Source of the DNA: Sphingomonas sp. | GTDB lineage: Bacteria; Pseudomonadota; Alphaproteobacteria; Sphingomonadales; Sphingomonadaceae | Length of the DNA: 10,268 nucleotides | Direction: 5' to 3' | Assembly: GCA_019747165.1 (NCBI GenBank) | Contig: JAIERC010000055.1 | Location: 1 to 10,268, forward strand | Part shown: positions 1 to 6,338 of the stretch, piece by piece | How the letters are laid out: every line of letters begins with the position of its first letter | Position numbering within the stretch: position 1 is the stretch's first letter | Made by a program: the position numbers and the translations under genes | The notes under the pieces: model-generated | What the model was told of the DNA's origin: nothing | Databases searched by the model: none | Seen by the model: the letters and a program-made list of their open reading frames with translations, nothing else

Positions 1-275
1 GTTTTTCCGAAGCCCTGAAGCTGATGAAGAAGGGCGAAAAGATTCGCGCCTGGATCAAGCCAGAGCTCGGCTATGGTGAGCAATCGCCTGATCCCAACAA
101 GCTGCCGCCCAATTCGGTGCTGGTGTTTGATATCGAACTGCTCGAATTCCTGCCGGAAAGCGTGCTGCGTCAGGCGCAACAGCAGCAACAGATGCAGCAA
201 CAGCAACAGATTCCTGGTGGTCCGCCGCAAGGGGCTGCGCCTTCTGCGCCGGGCGGGCCCGCACCGGGCCAATAA
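1..275 (+). CDS. FKBP-type peptidyl-prolyl cis-trans isomerase, C-terminal part
   Basis: The 5' end lies outside the window; the reading frame is open from base 3 to the TAA at 273-275. The visible part is the end of an FKBP domain: an EALKLMKKGEK stretch, then WIKPELGYGE, then LPPNSVLVFDIELLEF. These are the usual closing strands of FKBPs, including the Tyr and Phe near the proline-binding pocket. FKBPs catalyse cis-trans isomerisation of peptidyl-proline bonds, often as periplasmic folding helpers in Gram-negative bacteria; location cannot be judged because the N-terminus is missing. After the domain comes a low-complexity tail with a Gln run broken by one Met and a Gly/Pro/Ala-rich end. 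An ATG at 24 lies inside the domain and is not the real start. No link to the EPS genes is visible beyond proximity. Confidence 0.93.
   Translation, partial: FSEALKLMKKGEKIRAWIKPELGYGEQSPDPNKLPPNSVLVFDIELLEFLPESVLRQAQQQQQMQQQQQIPGGPPQGAAPSAPGGPAPGQ
177..209 (+). repeat. CAA/CAG trinucleotide tract encoding poly-glutamine
   Basis: Eleven codons, ten of them CAA or CAG and one ATG in the middle, encode two blocks of five glutamines in the tail of the FKBP protein. Mixed CAA and CAG codons make the tract an imperfect microsatellite. It sits after the folded domain, so changes in its length would probably be tolerated. Confidence 0.8.
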
Positions 276-625
276 TTGCGGATCGTTCGCGGATGCCGGC
301 CATTATCATTGGCTGGATCCGATCGCGGCACTATCGGCCTATTTGTATCGCGCCTGGGACGTTGTGGAATGACGCCGGCCCGCCGCTGAGCGCTTATCCC
401 ATCGGCGGCTAACCCACGATAGGGCGGATCGCGCCCGACGAGCCAGATTTGTCAAAACCAGATGCCAAAACATGGCGTGTTGGTTTATCGGCTGTCACCT
501 TGGTGGGTGCAGGGAGAGCAACCGGTTACGCGCGCGACTGCTGGCATTGGCTCAGGCCACTCGCAGCGACGCCCGGGCGCCGCTTCGCGACACTATCTTC
601 TGGCAAAACCAAGGGTGCTCGGCAC
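276..625. other. Intergenic stretch without a convincing gene
   Basis: This stretch lies between the FKBP gene and the terminator of the minus-strand gene. The open frames here lack a ribosome site and resemble no family I know, and I found no tRNA T-arm signature. Two possible hairpins are visible. One at 296-316 has 7 bp arms (CCGGCCA/TGGCTGG, one G-T pair) around a 7-base loop, 20 bases after the FKBP stop, and might stop or protect that transcript, but no T-run follows. The other at 455-486 has outer arms AAACCA/TGGTTT and inner arms GCCA/TGGC. Neither is strong enough to name. Confidence 0.5.
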
Positions 626-650
626 AAAAAAGGCCGGGTAATTCCCGGCC
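626..650 (-). terminator. Rho-independent terminator of the small exported protein gene
   Basis: A perfect 7 bp GC stem, GGCCGGG at 632-638 and CCCGGCC at 644-650, surrounds a 5-base loop. Read on the minus strand, the stem is followed at once by six T residues (the A-run at 626-631). This is a classic intrinsic terminator. It lies 35 bases past the stop codon of the minus-strand gene at 686-1144, so it most likely ends that transcript. In the plus direction the stem is followed only by GATTTTC, so plus-strand activity would be weak. Confidence 0.88.
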
Positions 651-685
651 GATTTTCAAAACAGCGATGACGCGCCACGCGGGAT

Positions 686-1144
686 TTATGGACTTGTCGC
701 GAATGCGCCGGCTGCGGCGGCACCACCAATCCCTCCTCCGATAAAGACAGCGCCGAGGGCGATCTTTGCTGTGGTGCTCAACCCGCCACCGCGAAGTACG
801 CCGCCGGCAGCGCCATCCTCACTGCTTGCCTGGCCAGCAAAGGACTGGGCCTGGCCGCACGCCGTGCCGATCGGCAAGATCGAGGTAGGCTGCAGCGATA
901 CGGTGCAGCCCATCATCGCCACCTTTGCGCGCGCTTTGCCACGGGTGATCACCCGATCACCGGTGAACAGCGCCTGGCCTGACCGCGCAGCAACGAGTTT
1001 GCCATTACGAACGATGAATGTCCCCGCGGTCGCGGCCTGGACCGTGCCAACCGCCAGTACAGGCGTGGTGGATGCGGGCTTAGCAAAAGCCGGGGTCGCC
1101 ATGGCAATCATTGCCAGCGTTGCAGCGATCGATCCGATCTTCAT
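686..1144 (-). CDS. Small exported FecR-like protein of unknown function
   Basis: The protein is 152 aa. Residues 1-21 are a typical Sec signal peptide: a basic start MK, a hydrophobic core and an AFA cleavage site before K22. I chose the ATG at 1142-1144 because a GGAG at 1151-1154 sits 6 bases upstream and the signal peptide starts there; the frame is open 20 codons further up. Residues about 33-95 have the pattern of a small beta-rich FecR-type domain: VGTV, then IVRNGK, a G-x-x-L-F-x-GDRV turn, and TRGKARAKV. Two cysteines, C80 and C96, could form a disulfide. Residues 127-148 form a Gly/Ala-rich hydrophobic stretch like a glycine zipper, which may anchor or oligomerise the protein. The gene appears monocistronic, with its own promoter and terminator. 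FecR-like resemblance is by eye only; the function is unknown. Confidence 0.85.
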   Translation of the reverse strand: MKIGSIAATLAMIAMATPAFAKPASTTPVLAVGTVQAATAGTFIVRNGKLVAARSGQALFTGDRVITRGKARAKVAMMGCTVSLQPTSILPIGTACGQAQSFAGQASSEDGAAGGVLRGGGLSTTAKIALGAVFIGGGIGGAAAAGAFATSP

Positions 1145-1185
1145 TGAGGTCTCCAAAAAGGTGAGTCCACAGTCAATAAGAATAA

Positions 1186-1214
1186 TTTTTACCGTAGAAT
1201 TCACCCATTGTCTA
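1186..1214 (-). promoter_or_regulatory. Putative sigma70-type promoter for the small exported protein gene
   Basis: On the minus strand, TAGACA (1209-1214, 5 of 6 consensus matches) and TAAAAA (1186-1191, 4 of 6) are separated by exactly 17 bases. Transcription would begin near 1179, giving a leader of about 35 bases with a GGAG ribosome site before the ATG at 1144. The assignment is by pattern only. Confidence 0.5.
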
Positions 1215-1276
1215 GCGCGATGTCGTCTGGAGAAGTGTTACACCTATAGAGTTATGGTAAGGCTTTATCTGTCCTC

Positions 1277-2035
1277 TCAGGTCGTGATGTAACGTCGTTC
1301 TGATCCTTCAATACAAAGGGCAGTAAGGATTCCTGACGCATAGGCCCCAGTATCAATACCGATCCGGTTGTGTTGCTCATCGGGGCCCGGAGAGATTGTA
1401 TGGCCGTGTATCACCATGAAAGGGTAGCGCGCTGGGCTATTGAGGAAGTCTTCGCGAATCCAGTGAAGATCAGCAATTGTCTGCTCCTCAACTGCAACGC
1501 CGGGCCGAATACCGGCATGAACGAATAAATAATCTCCCAGCCGAAAACTATCCGCAAAACTGGCGATAAATTCGAGGTGCGCTGCTGGAATCGCTTTCCG
1601 AAGGCGCTGCAGGGCGGCCTCCGGACTGATGTTCAGCAGGGCTGCGGCGTCGATGCCATAGCTTTCGACGCATTGCCGTCCGCCATAATTGAGCCATTCG
1701 GCCAGTTGGCGACCGTCATTGCTCAGGATCCGCAGCAGCATCTCTTCATGATTGCCCGCCAGGAAGATTGGCTGGGCAAGCGTCGATTGCGCGCGCAGCA
1801 GATAATCGATCACCCCGGCCGACTGCGGGCCACGATCGATCAGGTCGCCCAGAAAGATGGTGTACTCGCGTGCGGCTGGCCGTTGTTGGCGGTCTTTGTC
1901 AATCTTGGCGAGCAGCTCGCTGAGCAGATCGAGCCGACCATGCACGTCGCCAATCGCATAGGCGCGCGTGTTTGGCGGCGTGCTGAACACTGCCGGAGCC
2001 GATCGTCCCTGAAAGAGTTTGCCGAATAATCCCAT
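1277..2035 (-). CDS. PPP-type metallophosphatase (serine/threonine protein phosphatase-like)
   Basis: The protein has 252 aa, a normal length for bacterial calcineurin-like phosphatases. All the metal and phosphate motifs are present in order: GDVHGR at 29-34, GDLIDRG at 63-69, GNHEE at 94-98, VHAGIRPG at 172-179 and HGHT at 210-213. Such enzymes bind two metal ions and remove phosphate from phosphoproteins, or in some cases from nucleotides or other small molecules. No signal peptide is visible, so it is probably cytosolic. The ribosome site before the ATG is weak. A gap of about 130 bp separates it from the exported-protein gene downstream and 149 bp from the glycosyltransferase gene upstream. 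It might oppose the kinase activity of a Wzc-like protein in the same locus; that is inference from location only. The true substrate is unknown. Confidence 0.93.
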   Translation of the reverse strand: MGLFGKLFQGRSAPAVFSTPPNTRAYAIGDVHGRLDLLSELLAKIDKDRQQRPAAREYTIFLGDLIDRGPQSAGVIDYLLRAQSTLAQPIFLAGNHEEMLLRILSNDGRQLAEWLNYGGRQCVESYGIDAAALLNISPEAALQRLRKAIPAAHLEFIASFADSFRLGDYLFVHAGIRPGVAVEEQTIADLHWIREDFLNSPARYPFMVIHGHTISPGPDEQHNRIGIDTGAYASGILTALCIEGSERRYITT

Positions 2036-2090
2036 GCCGCGTTCATAGGGGAATCATCGCTGAAATGCCTAGCTGCGGCGTATCATGGGT

Positions 2091-2105
2091 CAATATTTCA
2101 TATTG
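2091..2105. repeat. Perfect 15-base inverted repeat upstream of the phosphatase gene
   Basis: CAATAT and ATATTG arms flank a 3-base TTC centre, 56-70 bases upstream of the phosphatase start codon. It could be a small operator or chance AT-rich symmetry. A second, GC-rich hairpin lies nearby at 2151-2167 (GGTCG/CGACC arms), after the stop of the glycosyltransferase gene. No T-run follows either one, so neither is a standard terminator. Confidence 0.4.
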
Positions 2106-2184
2106 CTGACACACCGATTCTGGCGTTCAGGCCATCTGCGCTGCTGTGGTGGTCGGCATGCGCGACCCGCCGTTGCAGCCCTGC

Positions 2185-3378
2185 CTAGCGGTCGAAAACG
2201 GTGGTCCAGTCTTTGCCGATCGACTGCACCGTGGGAAAATCCTCGCGGGCTGCTGCCATCTTGGCCAGCGCTGCGGGGTTATCGATACAGTGCATCAGGG
2301 CGCTGGTAATCGCGCTGGCGCTGACATCGTCAAGCAACAGCCCATTCACACCGTGACGGACGATTGCGGCGCAATATCGTGAGGTGATGATTGGCACCCC
2401 CATGGTTCTTGCTTCCATCTGGGTAAGGGCAAAGCCGTCCGAATAGGTCGGCAGGATGAAGACATCGGCCTGATCATAAAAGGACCGAGCAGCTTTATGG
2501 GGCACCGATCCGTGGAACCGGACACGCGAATCACGGGCAATGTCTTCGGGAACCGCCATCGCCGTTGGACCAACGAAATCAAAGCATATCGGGATTGCGG
2601 GGTCGATCGCCCGGATCGCCGAGAACAAGGGGTAGAGGCCTTTGCGCTGCGTGATTTGCCCCAAGAACAGGACGCGCATTGGCCGCGTCGCATCGAAATG
2701 GGCCGGATAGTGACGGGGTGTGCGCGGCCCTGTTGCCCCTTCATAGGCAAGCGGAATAATGCGCATCTTGTCATCGGGCACGCCCTGATCAACCAGCGCC
2801 TGTCGCGTCCAGTCCGAATTGACGACGATGACATCGGCAAGCGCGGTTTCCGCCCGCCAGCGCTCCCAATAGGTCGCCGGCCAGCGCGGCAGGTCGTCCG
2901 CTGGGTGCAGTCGCTGAATCAGGCGTTCTTCCGAAAGCGCGGGGTCAATCTGGTCCAACACGGTGCGCCAGCCGCGCGATTTGGCATAAGCGAACAACTG
3001 GTCACAGGCATAGCTGAAGGCCACCAGGGTGCGGGGCGCATCACTGGTAATCTGTCTCAGCCGCCGCAGCGCCGCTCGCTGGAACAGGCGGTTACGCGCG
3101 ATTGTCTGGCGGAACACATCCATTCGGCGCAGCCGTAACTGGGCCTCCAACGCCAGCATCTGGGCATTGGGCGCCCAAACTGGTGTGCTGGACAGGGCAG
3201 GGTGATATCGGCCAGCCAAGCGCTTGGTCAGCGCCAACGGATGGCCAGGCGGCAACCACCGGTCGGTCATGAAAAGTGCCAATTGCCCTGCGTCGGCGAT
3301 CGCGCGCGGTACCAAATAATGTTCGCGCGCGCCGATCTGTGCACAAATCCAGCTTTTGCTGGTTGGGACCTCTGCCAT
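2185..3378 (-). CDS. GT4 family glycosyltransferase with a DX7E variant motif
   Basis: The protein has 397 aa, typical for GT4 (GT-B fold, retaining) glycosyltransferases, which transfer a sugar from a nucleotide donor to an acceptor, here probably a lipid-linked EPS intermediate at the inner membrane. The C-terminal donor domain starts with VLFLGQITQRKG (236-247), containing the Arg/Lys that normally contact the donor diphosphate. It continues to the catalytic region PTYSDGFALTQMEA (310-323), where the usual E-x7-E reads D314-x7-E322. The N-terminal half includes a CAQIGAREHYLVPRAI start and a VIVVNSDWTRQ element (183-193). I start at the ATG at 3378, which has GGAGG at 3382-3386 just three bases upstream; the frame runs open to 3486 but that extension is Arg/Gln-rich and unlike the family. 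The gene is divergent from the next glycosyltransferase. Sugar specificity cannot be read from the sequence. Confidence 0.9.
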   Translation of the reverse strand: MAEVPTSKSWICAQIGAREHYLVPRAIADAGQLALFMTDRWLPPGHPLALTKRLAGRYHPALSSTPVWAPNAQMLALEAQLRLRRMDVFRQTIARNRLFQRAALRRLRQITSDAPRTLVAFSYACDQLFAYAKSRGWRTVLDQIDPALSEERLIQRLHPADDLPRWPATYWERWRAETALADVIVVNSDWTRQALVDQGVPDDKMRIIPLAYEGATGPRTPRHYPAHFDATRPMRVLFLGQITQRKGLYPLFSAIRAIDPAIPICFDFVGPTAMAVPEDIARDSRVRFHGSVPHKAARSFYDQADVFILPTYSDGFALTQMEARTMGVPIITSRYCAAIVRHGVNGLLLDDVSASAITSALMHCIDNPAALAKMAAAREDFPTVQSIGKDWTTVFDR

Positions 3379-3660
3379 GAACCTCCGTTGACGATTAACC
3401 GCGCGCACCCTTTTTATTGTGTGGCGGGGATGACGTATTTGCTGCTGTTGCCGATACTGACGGATTATGCACCCATTGTCTGGCAACGCTGGGCGGCATC
3501 GAGTCTAACGGCGACAGTAATTCATCGATGACGCACCTCAGCCAATTTCAGATGATTTGAGAATTGCTTTGAACGGCGCAAATTTTGCATTTTCACATCG
3601 CCAGTACAGGATCATCAACGGCGTGATTATCGACCCCTGCGAGCAATGCGAAACTCTATT

Positions 3661-3690
3661 TTGAAAATTTTGAATGATCCTTAAGATAAT
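3661..3690 (+). promoter_or_regulatory. Putative sigma70-type promoter for the glycosyltransferase pair
   Basis: TTGAAA (3661-3666, 5 of 6 matches) and GATAAT (3685-3690, 5 of 6) are separated by 18 bases. Transcription would start near 3697. That leaves about 8 bases before the ATG at 3705 but about 50 bases, including a purine-rich ribosome site, before the TTG at 3747. The promoter therefore supports the later start. Confidence 0.6.
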
Positions 3691-3731
3691 GGCCCTGATG
3701 CACTATGTGTTGGCTCGTCGCGCGGGGGCGA

Positions 3732-3738
3732 AGAAGGA
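3732..3738 (+). promoter_or_regulatory. Ribosome binding site deciding a TTG start
   Basis: AGAAGGA lies 8 bases before the TTG at 3747-3749. No comparable site precedes the in-frame ATG at 3705. The protein read from the TTG begins MRVAVIFDNFGPYHIARL, the usual first beta strand of a GT-B enzyme, whereas the 14 residues added by the ATG are Arg-rich and unlike the family. Confidence 0.65.
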
Positions 3739-3746
3739 TTGGCAGC

Positions 3747-4931
3747 TTGCGCGTTGCGGTGATTTTCGACAATTTTGGCCCCTATCATATCGCTCGCTTA
3801 ACGGCGGCGGCATCGCTGATGACCGTGCTTGGTCTTGAGGTTGCGGGAAGCTCGCAGGATTATGCCTGGGCACGCCCCGCGGGGGATCGACCATTTGAGC
3901 ATGTGACGCTGTTCCCCGATGGGCCCAGCGCCCAGGCGACGCCGTTTGAGCTTGCGGGGAAGATCGCAGCGGCGCTTGATGCGTTCCGGCCCGATATCGT
4001 TGCTATTCCCGGCTGGCATGATCGCGCAGCGCTCGCCGCCCTGCATTGGGTCGATGGCAAGAGTGATGCCGTCCGCATTATTGTGATGAGTGAGAGCAAT
4101 CGCGACGACGGTCAGCGGTCCTTTCACAAGGAATTTGTGAAGCGACATATTGTAGGCTTGTGCTCAGCCGGGCTGGTCGGCGGCACTCGGGCCGCACGCT
4201 ATCTTGAAGGGCTTGGCATGGCCCCCGACCGAATCGCGTTTGGATATGACGTCGTCGATAATGGCTATTTCGCCGCCAATGCCGCCGCCGCTCGATCCGA
4301 TGCAGCGGCAATACGATTGCGGCTGAAGCTGCCCGACGACTATTTCCTGAGCAGTTGCCGGTTCATTCCCAAGAAAAATTTGCCCTTCCTGATTGACGCT
4401 TATGCGGCGTTTCGGGCCAGTCGGCAGGGCGATGTTTGGCCTTTGGTGCTGATGGGTGATGGGGAGATGCGGCCCGCGCTGGAGGCGCAAGTCGCGGCGC
4501 TCGGGCTAGGCGACATTGTGCGATTTCCTGGCTTCGTCCAATATGAATCGCTGCCCGCTTATTATGGCCTTGCGCGCGCCTTTGTGCTGGCCAGCACTGT
4601 CGAGCAATGGGGGCTGGTGGTGAACGAAGCCATGGCTTCGGGATTGCCGGTGCTGGTGTCAAATCGCTGCGGCTGTGCCGCTGATCTGGTGGTCGATGGG
4701 CAGAATGGCTTTACCTTCGATCCGGACGATCAAGCGGCGTTGGTCAAGGGATTTACCGCGATTGCTGAGCGTGGCGCGGCGCTTGGTGCTGCTAGTACCG
4801 CGTTGATCGCCCCCTGGGGCCCGGACCGCTTCGCCAATAGCCTGGCGGCGCTGGCGCAGGTCGCCTTGGCGGCGCCGCCGTCCCGTGCTTCGGCGATCGC
4901 GCGGCTCACGTTGCGATGGTTGGCGCGATGA
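3747..4931 (+). CDS. GT4 family glycosyltransferase, first of a coupled pair
   Basis: Starting from TTG at 3747 the protein is 394 aa; a longer form from ATG at 3705 would be 408 aa. It has the two-domain GT-B layout: an N-terminal acceptor half beginning VAVIFDNFGPYH, and a donor half from about residue 197 with the SCRFIPKKN loop (Arg and Lys for the nucleotide-sugar diphosphate). The catalytic segment STVEQWGLVVNEAMASG contains an intact E-x7-E (E286 and E294 in the short numbering). It likely adds one sugar to a lipid-linked EPS repeat unit on the cytosolic face of the inner membrane. Its stop codon overlaps the start of the next glycosyltransferase in an ATGA junction, so the two are almost surely cotranscribed and translationally coupled. 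A sigma70-like promoter precedes it. The sugar transferred is not readable from the sequence. Confidence 0.92.
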   Translation: MRVAVIFDNFGPYHIARLTAAASLMTVLGLEVAGSSQDYAWARPAGDRPFEHVTLFPDGPSAQATPFELAGKIAAALDAFRPDIVAIPGWHDRAALAALHWVDGKSDAVRIIVMSESNRDDGQRSFHKEFVKRHIVGLCSAGLVGGTRAARYLEGLGMAPDRIAFGYDVVDNGYFAANAAAARSDAAAIRLRLKLPDDYFLSSCRFIPKKNLPFLIDAYAAFRASRQGDVWPLVLMGDGEMRPALEAQVAALGLGDIVRFPGFVQYESLPAYYGLARAFVLASTVEQWGLVVNEAMASGLPVLVSNRCGCAADLVVDGQNGFTFDPDDQAALVKGFTAIAERGAALGAASTALIAPWGPDRFANSLAALAQVALAAPPSRASAIARLTLRWLAR

Positions 4932-6097
4932 ACATCGGGTTCCTGTCGCCGTCATTGTCGCGCGTGTTGGGCGGCATCTTTGAAATTGAACGCGATCTCG
5001 CGCTCGCGCTTGATGCGCTGCCCGATACGCGCGTGACAGCCTATGGCCTGATCGATCATGAGACTGCCAATGATGCGCCCGCCTGGCGCCATATTCCTTG
5101 CCATGTCGGCGCGATCAGGGGTGTGCGGGCTTTTGGCTATTCACCGCAGCTGCGGGACATCATGGCCCGCGCGGATGACGATATCCTGCACCTGCATTCG
5201 TTATGGACCTATACGTCGGTCCTCGCGCTTTCGTGGAAACAGCGGACGGGGCGGCCCTATGTGACGACCGCCAATGGCATGCTGGAGCCATGGGCCCTCA
5301 ACAACTCAGTGCTCAAAAAGCGCGCCGCCGCGTTCTGCTACGAGCGCCGCGCGCTGCGGGCGCTTGGCTGCCTGCATGTCAACACTGTCAGCGAGTTGGA
5401 ATCGGCGCGGGCATTTGGCCTACGGGGCCCGTTCTGCATCATCCCCAACGGCGTCGCTTTGCCGGGGCCGGTCACCATGGACAAGGCACCGGCGGTTGTT
5501 CAGTCGATCCGCGCTGGTGATGGCCAGATCATGCTGCAGCTTGGTCGATTGCATCCCAAGAAGAATATCGCCGCAGCGATAGAGGCCTTTACCCAGGTCG
5601 CGCCCGCTCACCCGAATTGGCATTTCGTCATCGCTGGCTGGGGCGATGAGAGCTATTGCAAGGCGCTCTACCATCAAGCGCAGAACAGCCAGGTCGCCAG
5701 CCGCATCCATTTCACGGGGCCCGTATTTGGGGAGGAAAAGGCGGCGACGCTCGCCGCGGCCAATTCTTTCATCCTGGCATCACACAGCGAAGGTTTCCCG
5801 ATGGCCATATTGGAGGCATTCGCCAATGCGCTGCCCGTGCTCATGACGCGGCGCTGCAACCTGCACAGCGGTTTCGATAGTGGCGCGGCGATCGAGGTCG
5901 GCCCTGACGCGCGTGATATCGCCCGCGGGATGGCGGATATGCTCGCCGCCAGTGATCAGGATCGGCGGGCGATGGGCGCAAAGGGCAGGGGCCTAGTCGA
6001 ACAACGGTTCAGCTGGGATCACGTCGCGCAGGATATGCGCGCCGTTTATGCGTGGCTCCTTGGTGGCGGCAGCCCGCCGGCGTCGATCGTTGCATGA
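4928..6097 (+). CDS. GT4 family glycosyltransferase, second of a coupled pair
   Basis: The protein is 389 aa. I start at the ATG at 4928-4930, which overlaps the TGA of the preceding gene; the ATG at 4916 would add only four residues. The N-terminus MNIGFLSPSLSRVLGGIFEI has the glycine-rich first loop of GT-B enzymes. DDDILHLHSLWTY (83-95), NGMLEPWAL (116-124) and IIPNGVALP (171-179) are typical of exopolysaccharide GT4 proteins. The donor half holds QLGRLHPKKN (204-213) and the catalytic SHSEGFPMAILEA (285-297), with E288 and E296 forming an intact E-x7-E. It probably acts directly after or before the coupled upstream enzyme in assembling the same repeat unit; the order and the sugars are unknown. 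No strong ribosome site is seen, which fits translational coupling. Confidence 0.93.
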   Translation: MNIGFLSPSLSRVLGGIFEIERDLALALDALPDTRVTAYGLIDHETANDAPAWRHIPCHVGAIRGVRAFGYSPQLRDIMARADDDILHLHSLWTYTSVLALSWKQRTGRPYVTTANGMLEPWALNNSVLKKRAAAFCYERRALRALGCLHVNTVSELESARAFGLRGPFCIIPNGVALPGPVTMDKAPAVVQSIRAGDGQIMLQLGRLHPKKNIAAAIEAFTQVAPAHPNWHFVIAGWGDESYCKALYHQAQNSQVASRIHFTGPVFGEEKAATLAAANSFILASHSEGFPMAILEAFANALPVLMTRRCNLHSGFDSGAAIEVGPDARDIARGMADMLAASDQDRRAMGAKGRGLVEQRFSWDHVAQDMRAVYAWLLGGGSPPASIVA

Positions 6098-6149
6098 TTG
6101 CGTTGCGGCCACGGAAGTCGGGTGCCAATGGCTCGCTTGAAATCGCGCC

Positions 6150-6205
6150 AATACCAATCAAGCCAATGGCTGTTCGGCAAAGCCAGTCTGCGACAGATTG
6201 GTATT
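6150..6205. repeat. REP-like hairpin element between glycosyltransferase and polymerase genes
   Basis: Two perfect 10-base inverted arms, AATACCAATC (6150-6159) and GATTGGTATT (6196-6205), enclose 36 bases. Inside is a second, 5-base stem (TGGCT 6167-6171, AGCCA 6181-6185) around a 9-base loop. The word GCCAATGGCT at 6162-6171 also occurs as a direct repeat at 6124-6133. The structure resembles a repetitive extragenic palindrome or a tiny non-autonomous element. No T-run follows it, so it is not a standard terminator, though it could stabilise the upstream mRNA end. Confidence 0.65.
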
Positions 6206-6338
6206 CTGACGTGATGCGTATTCAACAGTTGGACCGGTGAACGAGGAAATTCGCTAATTTCGTTGGTAAGTACGATTGTCCTGTCGATTGCCAGCTAAAT
6301 CGTGGACGTGTTTATGCCGATGCTGCTAGGCAGGGCCA

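Larger units (their letters stand above)
3379..3746. promoter_or_regulatory. Divergent intergenic region between two glycosyltransferase genes
   Basis: This 368 bp region is AT-richer than the genes around it, especially from 3540 to 3690, and holds no convincing ORF. It must drive both divergent glycosyltransferase genes. A plus-strand promoter is visible at 3661-3690. For the minus strand only a weak candidate is seen: CAGACA at 3476-3481 with CAGTAT 17 bases on, or a lone CATAAT at 3464-3469. Two 12-base words here recur in other intergenic regions: CACCCATTGTCT (3470-3481, also 1202-1213) and TGCATTTTCACA (3586-3597, also 8749-8760). Confidence 0.6.

Noticed and set aside
276..625. Possible tRNA or small RNA gene in the long gap
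   Set aside because: No T-arm consensus or cloverleaf arms were seen on either strand, and no promoter-terminator pair fits on the plus strand.
449..670. 73-codon plus-strand open frame after the FKBP gene
   Set aside because: It begins with TTG without a ribosome site, runs through the minus-strand terminator, and its Arg-rich product resembles nothing known.
771..1292. 173-codon plus-strand frame
   Set aside because: It is the antisense of the exported-protein gene, which has a signal peptide, ribosome site, promoter and terminator.
2497..3138. 213-codon plus-strand frame
   Set aside because: It is opposite the GT4 gene, whose motifs are clear; the antisense product is Arg/Gln/His-rich without family features.
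6094..6240. Possible 48-codon gene starting in an ATGA overlap with the second glycosyltransferase
   Set aside because: The overlap is suggestive, but the frame runs through the hairpin element, has no recognisable family and no ribosome site; the overlap alone is weak evidence.
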